From Thiotrichaceae bacterium (GTDB lineage Bacteria > Pseudomonadota > Gammaproteobacteria > Thiotrichales > Thiotrichaceae), in assembly GCA_024762625.1 (NCBI GenBank), contig JANTHA010000050.1, positions 1 through 10,996 of the forward strand: a stretch of 10,996 nt of DNA. Reading direction: 5' to 3'. The position numbers were made by a program, and so were the translations under genes. This document shows, one piece after another, positions 6,909 to 10,996 of the stretch. Every line of letters starts with the position of its first letter. Position 1 is the first letter of the stretch. Below the pieces are notes generated by a model that had not been told where the DNA came from, did no database searches, and worked only from the letters and a program-made list of their open reading frames with translations.

Positions 6909-7634
6909 ATGGGCAGAGCCTACCAGAATCGCAAGGAATCCATGGCCAAAACGTCAGACATGAAGGCCAAGGTCTACAGTAAATACGGTCGTGAGATTTA
7001 TGTATGCGCCAAGGCCGGCGGCGTTGACCCGGATGGAAACCTGGCGCTGCGCAGTCTGATTGATCGCGCCAGGAAGGATCAGGTTCCCGCCCATGTCATC
7101 GACAAGGCGATTGACAAGGCAAAAGGCGGAGGTGGCGAAGACTTCTCCCCGGCGCTGTATGAAGGTTTTGGTCCCGGAGGCTGCATGGTGCTGGTGGAAT
7201 GCTTAACAGACAATCCCAACCGAACCTTTGGCGATGTGCGTCAGTGTTTTACCAAAACAAAATGCAAACTGGGTACGCCTGGCACGGTAAAACACCTGTT
7301 TGATCATTGTGCTATTTTTGTATTCAAAAGCGATAATGAAAATGATGAAGAAACCGCGCTGGATGCGCTGATGGAAGCCGATGTCGATGTGTCTGATATT
7401 GAAAATGAAGACGGGCAGATCTCGGTGTTTACGCCCAATACCGAATATGGTAAAGCAAGGCAGGCGCTGCTGGACGCCTTCGACGGGCTTGAATTCGAGG
7501 TGGACGAAATTCAATATCTGGCGCAAAACACGGCGCCTATTGGCGGCGATGATGCTGAAAAATTTGAACAGCTGCTTTTCTTGCTCAATGACAATGATGA
7601 TGTGCAAAACGTCTATCATAATGCCGAGATATAG
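6909..7634 (+). CDS. YebC/YeeN (TACO1) family protein
   Basis: At 241 residues it is full length for the YebC/PmpR/TACO1 family. Members were named transcriptional regulators, but recent work links several to the ribosome, where they help translate proline-rich stretches. Family signatures are the MGR start (1-3), [18 protein letters not shown] (21-38), [23 protein letters not shown] (52-74), the YEGFGPGG loop (84-91), DNPNRT (101-106) and the C-terminal [11 protein letters not shown]. The N-terminus [15 protein letters not shown] with SKYGREIYV matches the YeeN-like paralogue group common in marine gammaproteobacteria, rather than the canonical MAGHSKW-type YebC. The protein has six cysteines (33, 92, 98, 113, 119, 134), more than usual for the family. 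The conserved MGR start fixes the ATG at 6909 although its Shine-Dalgarno is weak (GAGAT). It stands alone, not beside ruvC as yebC often does. Confidence 0.9.
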   Translation: MGRAYQNRKESMAKTSDMKAKVYSKYGREIYVCAKAGGVDPDGNLALRSLIDRARKDQVPAHVIDKAIDKAKGGGGEDFSPALYEGFGPGGCMVLVECLTDNPNRTFGDVRQCFTKTKCKLGTPGTVKHLFDHCAIFVFKSDNENDEETALDALMEADVDVSDIENEDGQISVFTPNTEYGKARQALLDAFDGLEFEVDEIQYLAQNTAPIGGDDAEKFEQLLFLLNDNDDVQNVYHNAEI

Positions 7635-7707
7635 AACAGAGGTTTAACCTGGCAAATTGGCGGACTCAGTTCAAACTGGACAGTGGGCTATTCGTTTAGA
7701 GACATTT

Positions 7708-7740
7708 GCAAACTAGTGGCAAACTGTCGGCAAATTAAAA
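7708..7740 (+). repeat. Three 11-bp phased GCAAA(C/T)T repeats
   Basis: GCAAACTAGTG (7708-7718), GCAAACTGTCG (7719-7729) and GCAAATTAAAA (7730-7740) form three head-to-tail units with GCAAA repeating every 11 bp. A fourth GCAAATT lies at 7652, and a related TCAAACTGG at 7671. One-turn phasing puts all copies on the same DNA face, as in arrays of binding sites. They lie about 145-180 bp before the aminotransferase start. Function is inferred only. Confidence 0.55.
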
Positions 7741-7817
7741 CCAACATGATTGAGTTGTCCATCTTGTAAAAACGTGATATGGCAAGCTTACTAAACCCGT
7801 TAAGTTTTTAAGAATTA

Positions 7818-7854
7818 CTGTCAGTCGCAGATAAAAAATGTATGATTGATCATA
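7818..7854 (+). promoter_or_regulatory. Candidate promoter and palindromic operator of the aminotransferase gene
   Basis: CTGTCA (7818-7823) and TATGAT (7841-7846, five of six matches to the -10 consensus) are 17 bp apart, the ideal sigma70 spacing. The -10 is the left arm of the perfect palindrome TATGAT-TG-ATCATA (7841-7854), so a repressor bound there would block RNA polymerase. The aminotransferase start is 40 nt beyond the -10. Confidence 0.4.
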
Positions 7855-7885
7855 TTTAATTTAAACTCTTTAAGGGAAATATCTC

Positions 7886-9064
7886 ATGACAGTCAGTTCT
7901 TTTCATCCTCCGCAACGCACACTAATGGGACCCGGTCCTTCCGATGTCAACCCACGCATTCTGGAAGCCATGTCGCGTCCCACCATCGGCCATCTCGACC
8001 CCGTATTTGTCTCCATGATGGATCAAACCAAATCCATGTTACAGGATGCTTTCCTCACCAAAAACGAACTGACCATGCCGGTTTCAGCTCCTGGTTCTGC
8101 GGGCATGGAAACCTGCTTTGTTAATCTGGTCGAGCCAGGCGATACCGTTATTGTGTGCCAGAACGGCGTGTTTGGTGGACGCATGAAAGAAAACGTCGAG
8201 CGTTGCGGCGCGACGCCCATCATGATTCAGGATGAATGGGGCTCGCCTGTCGATCCCGCTAAACTTGAAGATGCGCTCAAAGCACACCCGGAAGCCAGCA
8301 CCGTCGCTTTTGTGCATGCGGAAACATCCACGGGCGCCATTTCCGATGCCGAAACATTGGTCAAACTGGCTCATGATCACGATTGTCTGGCGATTGTTGA
8401 CGCCGTTACTTCGCTTGGCGGATCGCCGCTTAAAGTCGATGAATGGTCGATTGATGCGATTTACTCTGGCACACAGAAATGTTTATCCTGTACGCCCGGC
8501 ATTTCACCGGTCAGTTTTAGCGAAGCTGCGATAGAACGCATTAAAAACCGGAAAACCGCGGTTCAAAGCTGGTTTATGGATTTGAATCTAGTCATGGCCT
8601 ACTGGGGCGCTGGCGCACAACGCGCCTATCACCACACAGCGCCAATCAACGCATTATACGCTTTTCACGAATCGCTGGTCATCCTGCACGAAGAAGGCAT
8701 TGAAAACGCCTGGGCGCGCCACGACAGAAATCACCAGGCATTCAAGGCAGGAATTGAAGCCATGGGGCTGGGATTCTTTGTCGATGAAGCCTACCGCCTG
8801 CCACAACTGAACGCTGTTACCTTGCCTGAAGGCATTGATGAAGCCGCCGTGCGCAGCGCCCTGCTGAATAAATACAACCTTGAAATCGGCGGCGGCCTGG
8901 GACCCATGGCGGGTAAAATCTGGCGCATCGGCCTGATGGGACACGCCAGCAACGAAACCAATGTATTGATGTGCCTGGGCGCACTGGATGCTGTGCTGAC
9001 AGACATGGGCGCGAAAATTGACTCAGGTAAGGCAGTAGGCGCTGCGATGAAAGCGTTTGGTTAA
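7886..9064 (+). CDS. Class V aminotransferase: serine/alanine-glyoxylate aminotransferase family
   Basis: PLP enzyme of 392 residues, the usual size, that moves the amino group of serine or alanine to glyoxylate, giving glycine plus hydroxypyruvate or pyruvate. Features in order: [15 protein letters not shown] (15-29), substrate-pocket IGHLDP (34-39), PLP phosphate loop [10 protein letters not shown] (68-77), AETSTGA (145-151), cofactor-ring Asp172 in VDAVTSLGG (171-179), Schiff-base Lys198 in [12 protein letters not shown] (194-205), and carboxylate-binding Arg347 in WRIGLMGH (346-353). All catalytic residues are present. AAGGGA (7872-7877) sets the ATG at 7886. It stands alone, so context does not tell serine from alanine use. 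In methylotrophs the serine form belongs to the serine cycle, but hydroxypyruvate reductase and glycerate kinase are not in view; photorespiration-like glyoxylate disposal is equally possible. Confidence 0.92.
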   Translation: MTVSSFHPPQRTLMGPGPSDVNPRILEAMSRPTIGHLDPVFVSMMDQTKSMLQDAFLTKNELTMPVSAPGSAGMETCFVNLVEPGDTVIVCQNGVFGGRMKENVERCGATPIMIQDEWGSPVDPAKLEDALKAHPEASTVAFVHAETSTGAISDAETLVKLAHDHDCLAIVDAVTSLGGSPLKVDEWSIDAIYSGTQKCLSCTPGISPVSFSEAAIERIKNRKTAVQSWFMDLNLVMAYWGAGAQRAYHHTAPINALYAFHESLVILHEEGIENAWARHDRNHQAFKAGIEAMGLGFFVDEAYRLPQLNAVTLPEGIDEAAVRSALLNKYNLEIGGGLGPMAGKIWRIGLMGHASNETNVLMCLGALDAVLTDMGAKIDSGKAVGAAMKAFG

Positions 9065-9069
9065 TTACA

Positions 9070-9101
9070 AAATTAAACAGGCGAAGCATTAGCTTCGCCT
9101 G
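9070..9101 (-). terminator. Intrinsic terminator of the surface-protein gene, shared with the aminotransferase gene
   Basis: CAGGCGAAGC (9078-9087) pairs perfectly with GCTTCGCCTG (9092-9101) around a four-base loop. On the minus strand the hairpin is followed by TTTAATTTTG (9077-9068), a U-rich tract, so it is a standard terminator for the gene ending at 9166. On the plus strand no U-tract follows, but the stem lies 13 nt after the aminotransferase stop and likely protects that transcript's end too. Confidence 0.8.
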
Positions 9102-9165
9102 AACCATTGCCGATTAAAAACTGTGAAATCGATTGGCAGAGATGATTTTATACAACTCTGTATTA

Positions 9166-10996
9166 TTAAACATTTTTTCGCCGTCTCCAGCCCAATATGC
9201 CTGTAAAACTGGCTATCAGAGCGAGTAACCCAGATATACTCAAAGTCGGTATTTCCTGTACAGGTTGATCATCAATAGTTACTGTACAATCTGCTATTCC
9301 GCCTACATCCAACGTTACTTGATTTCCATTATTATCAGTTGGCGAACAATGCCATGCACTTATTTCATAATTTTTTGGCCCATCAATAGCTTCAAGAGTA
9401 TAAACGCCGGCCGGAACCTGTACATTTGTAACGGAGACATCATTGTTCTTACCCGTGATGGTGATTGGGCCAGAGGCTTTTAATATCCAATCATTGACAT
9501 TCGCTTTACCACCATCATCATTAATAAGGTGGATAGATAAAGTTAACGACGCTGGCAAGTCACTGTTGGTAAACGTGCATAAAACATTTTCACCATTTTT
9601 TAATTTTAAACCATCTTCTAGATTGATGTCAGAAGCGCCCGTACAACTTAAATTTGTTTGTGCATATCCAGGAATTAATAACTCAGACAGAAAATAGGTA
9701 CCTGAATTAAGTGCAATCTCTGACACTTCAGGGGAACCACTGATTCCTGAAATAGTAGTTAGGTTATCTGTTACCTCTAAGAAAAATTCTTCGGGACTTG
9801 CAGAACCTCCATCATCATTAACTACATGTTTAACGAGAGTCAAGCTGGCTGGCTGATCATCATTTTTAAAGGTGCATGTCACGTTTTCATTATTTAAAAG
9901 TGTTAATCCATCACTTGGATCACTGTCCGCGCCTCCACTACAAGCCAGACTGGTTTGGGAATAGCCCGGCAAGGATGTTTCAGATAAGGTATAGTCGCCT
10001 GGTTGAACAATGATATCCGTTACAGCTGCACTGCCATTGGTTCCACTAACAGGCGTAGGACCTGAAGCGGACAAGACAAAATCTTCCAGGCTCGCGTCCC
10101 CCCCGTTGTCATTGACCAGCTCTTTTCTTAATGTTAAACGAGCGCCTTCCGGGTTTATTGATTGTCTTTCTACTGAACCAATATCAACCCGCCCATTTTG
10201 AATACGGGGAAACCCGACTCCGCGCTGATCATAAACATCAGGCGCCAGAGTATTATTGCCTTTATCAAGTGCAGGACTGTTAGCATTGGGCAAATGAGTT
10301 TCTGTTGCGCCCCCGTTGTTTTTCAATAAACCCAGACCAGGTGAATCAGTAAATATATTTGATGAATTACCCTTCAATTCAGATGCAGAATCACCAAACA
10401 AACTATTGCTTGCAAATATTCCATTACCAGCTTTGTCTGAAGTCGTTACTTCAATATTCCCTCCCCCACCTGAATTGCCAGATAATATCGTATTGGTAAG
10501 TGTTACTTTACGTGTCTCTCGAAAACTTCCACCTGAGACATATATACCCCCTGCTTTACTATTTGTTCCAATAACTGAATTATTAAAAACTGTAGATTGG
10601 TTTAAAGTTATTGTACTTGAATAATAACCAAAAACAGCAATTCCCCCTCCCCCCGGCGAACCTATGAATGAGTCTTTAGCCGTGTTGCCCGAGATAGTTG
10701 ACTGATTTACTTCAAGATTAGCACTAAAATATGATTCAATGAATATTCCTCCTCCCCTTCCTAGGTCTGTAGAATTATTAGAAATAGTTGAATCATTTAA
10801 TGTTAAATTAACTCCAAAATAACTATATATTGAAATACCTCCGCCATCAAAACCCAAGGATTTATTTCCAGAAATCGTTGATTGGCTTATAGTAACATTA
10901 GACCCAAATATAGCGCTTATCGAAATACCTCCACCACCTTGAGTACTTGTGTTGTTGGTTAGTTCAGATCGGTTTAAAAATAATTCATTGCCTGTA
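9166..10996 (-). CDS. Secreted beta-helix surface protein with SpaA-like domains and IPTL-CTERM tail (5' truncated)
   Basis: The frame is open to the window edge, so the N-terminus and signal peptide are missing; 609 residues are visible, numbered here from the TTG (Leu) codon at 10857 for the last 563. Upstream of and through residue 130 are about five beta-helix coils (GGGI...NxTxxxSTISxN). Residues 131-231 match a choice-of-anchor Q-type module, with SLFGD, LGLLKNNGGATETHLP, SPALDKGN, DQRGVGFPR and DIGSVE. Three prealbumin/SpaA-like domains follow (about 240-335, 337-434, 436-531), then IPTLSISG (536-543), a hydrophobic helix and WRRRKNV. The tail is an IPTL-CTERM sorting signal, a class tied to an exosortase (XrtH) that anchors or releases proteins at the envelope. 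A role in adhesion or matrix is inferred. Base composition is more AT-rich than in neighbouring genes, suggesting recent acquisition or weak codon selection. The terminator at 9078-9101 ends it. Confidence 0.85.
   Translation of the reverse strand, partial: TGNELFLNRSELTNNTSTQGGGGISISAIFGSNVTISQSTISGNKSLGFDGGGISIYSYFGVNLTLNDSTISNNSTDLGRGGGIFIESYFSANLEVNQSTISGNTAKDSFIGSPGGGGIAVFGYYSSTITLNQSTVFNNSVIGTNSKAGGIYVSGGSFRETRKVTLTNTILSGNSGGGGNIEVTTSDKAGNGIFASNSLFGDSASELKGNSSNIFTDSPGLGLLKNNGGATETHLPNANSPALDKGNNTLAPDVYDQRGVGFPRIQNGRVDIGSVERQSINPEGARLTLRKELVNDNGGDASLEDFVLSASGPTPVSGTNGSAAVTDIIVQPGDYTLSETSLPGYSQTSLACSGGADSDPSDGLTLLNNENVTCTFKNDDQPASLTLVKHVVNDDGGSASPEEFFLEVTDNLTTISGISGSPEVSEIALNSGTYFLSELLIPGYAQTNLSCTGASDINLEDGLKLKNGENVLCTFTNSDLPASLTLSIHLINDDGGKANVNDWILKASGPITITGKNNDVSVTNVQVPAGVYTLEAIDGPKNYEISAWHCSPTDNNGNQVTLDVGGIADCTVTIDDQPVQEIPTLSISGLLALIASFTGILGWRRRKNV
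9169..9252 (-). other. IPTL-CTERM sorting signal
   Basis: Encodes the last 28 residues: IPTLSISG, a hydrophobic stretch of about 15 residues (LLALIASFTGIL) and the basic WRRRKNV. The order motif-helix-Arg cluster is diagnostic of PEP-CTERM-like exosortase substrates. The usual IPTLSEWG consensus has Trp where this protein has Ser. Confidence 0.8.
9265..10140 (-). repeat. Three tandem prealbumin/SpaA-like domain repeats (about 96 residues each)
   Basis: Repeats at about 9853-10140, 9556-9849 and 9265-9552 share the pattern LTL-x-K/H-x-(V/I)NDxGG near the start, G-x-Y-x-L in the middle and C-T-(F/V) near the end. Each holds two cysteines 20-22 residues apart (C306/C328, C405/C427, C504/C524). 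The first two also share a PGY-(S/A)-QT-x-L-x-C motif; the third is more divergent. The repeats are clear as protein but not near-identical as DNA, so the duplication is old. Confidence 0.8.
10465..10938 (-). repeat. Right-handed beta-helix coil repeats (about 30 residues)
   Basis: Five coils begin GGGI or AGGI with periods of 30, 30, 35 and 32 residues. Consensus elements are GGGIxI, (Y/F)F-x-x-N-(L/V)-T-(L/I), and (Q/D)ST-(I/V)-x-x-N. This is the layout of parallel beta-helix proteins such as polymorphic outer-membrane proteins and adhesins. More coils probably lie beyond the window edge. Confidence 0.75.

Noticed and set aside
7203..7619. Long minus-strand frame (138 codons) opposite the YebC-like gene
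   Set aside because: Antisense shadow; the plus-strand product is a full family match.
10855..10857. TTG at 10857 as the true start of the surface protein
   Set aside because: The same frame is open to the window edge and encodes another beta-helix coil upstream, so the codon is an internal leucine and the gene is truncated by the window.

Overview
The window looks like chromosomal DNA of a free-living gammaproteobacterium with moderate GC. The adenylate kinase type, the YebC-like protein and the IPTL-CTERM surface protein point toward an environmental lineage (for example sulfur-oxidising or methylotrophic groups). Genus cannot be fixed from sequence reading alone. No rRNA, tRNA, CRISPR array, insertion sequence or phage gene was seen.

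Layout. Positions 1-41 are probably the 3' end of an upstream gene. A two-gene operon follows: an AMP/thymidine phosphorylase-family enzyme (136-1731) and a short PRPP synthetase-like enzyme (1756-2646), both with the same AGTAAGGA ribosome-binding context. Next on the same strand are a TerB-like protein (2732-3190) and a four-helix membrane protein starting NPYAPP (3235-3753). A MoeB/ThiF-type adenylyltransferase (3758-4501) converges on the latter with only 4 nt between the stops. A doubtful small reading frame (4550-4759, minus) lies before a CopD-like membrane protein (4809-5261). A strong hairpin (5267-5298) separates that gene from the convergent adenylate kinase (5306-5980, minus), which carries a Desulfovibrio-like metal site. 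Upstream of it, also on the minus strand, is a small ABM-like ferredoxin-fold protein (6214-6624).

Divergent from that gene is a YebC/YeeN-family protein (6909-7634). A 251-bp regulatory-looking gap holds three GCAAA repeats at exact 11-bp spacing and a palindrome over a candidate -10 box. It precedes a PLP-dependent serine/alanine-glyoxylate aminotransferase (7886-9064). A terminator hairpin (9078-9101) with a U-tract on the minus strand ends the last gene. That gene is a large, 5'-truncated secreted surface protein (9166 to the window end, minus) with beta-helix coils, three prealbumin/SpaA-like domains and an IPTL-CTERM sorting tail.

How the genes fit together. Several enzymes handle AMP, PRPP or adenylates: the phosphorylase, the PRPP synthetase-like protein, adenylate kinase and the adenylylating MoeB. 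Only the first two form a clear operon. The rest look like independent short transcription units. The two most interesting items are the phosphorylase/PRPP synthetase pair, a candidate bacterial nucleotide-salvage module, and the IPTL-CTERM surface protein with an atypical sorting motif.
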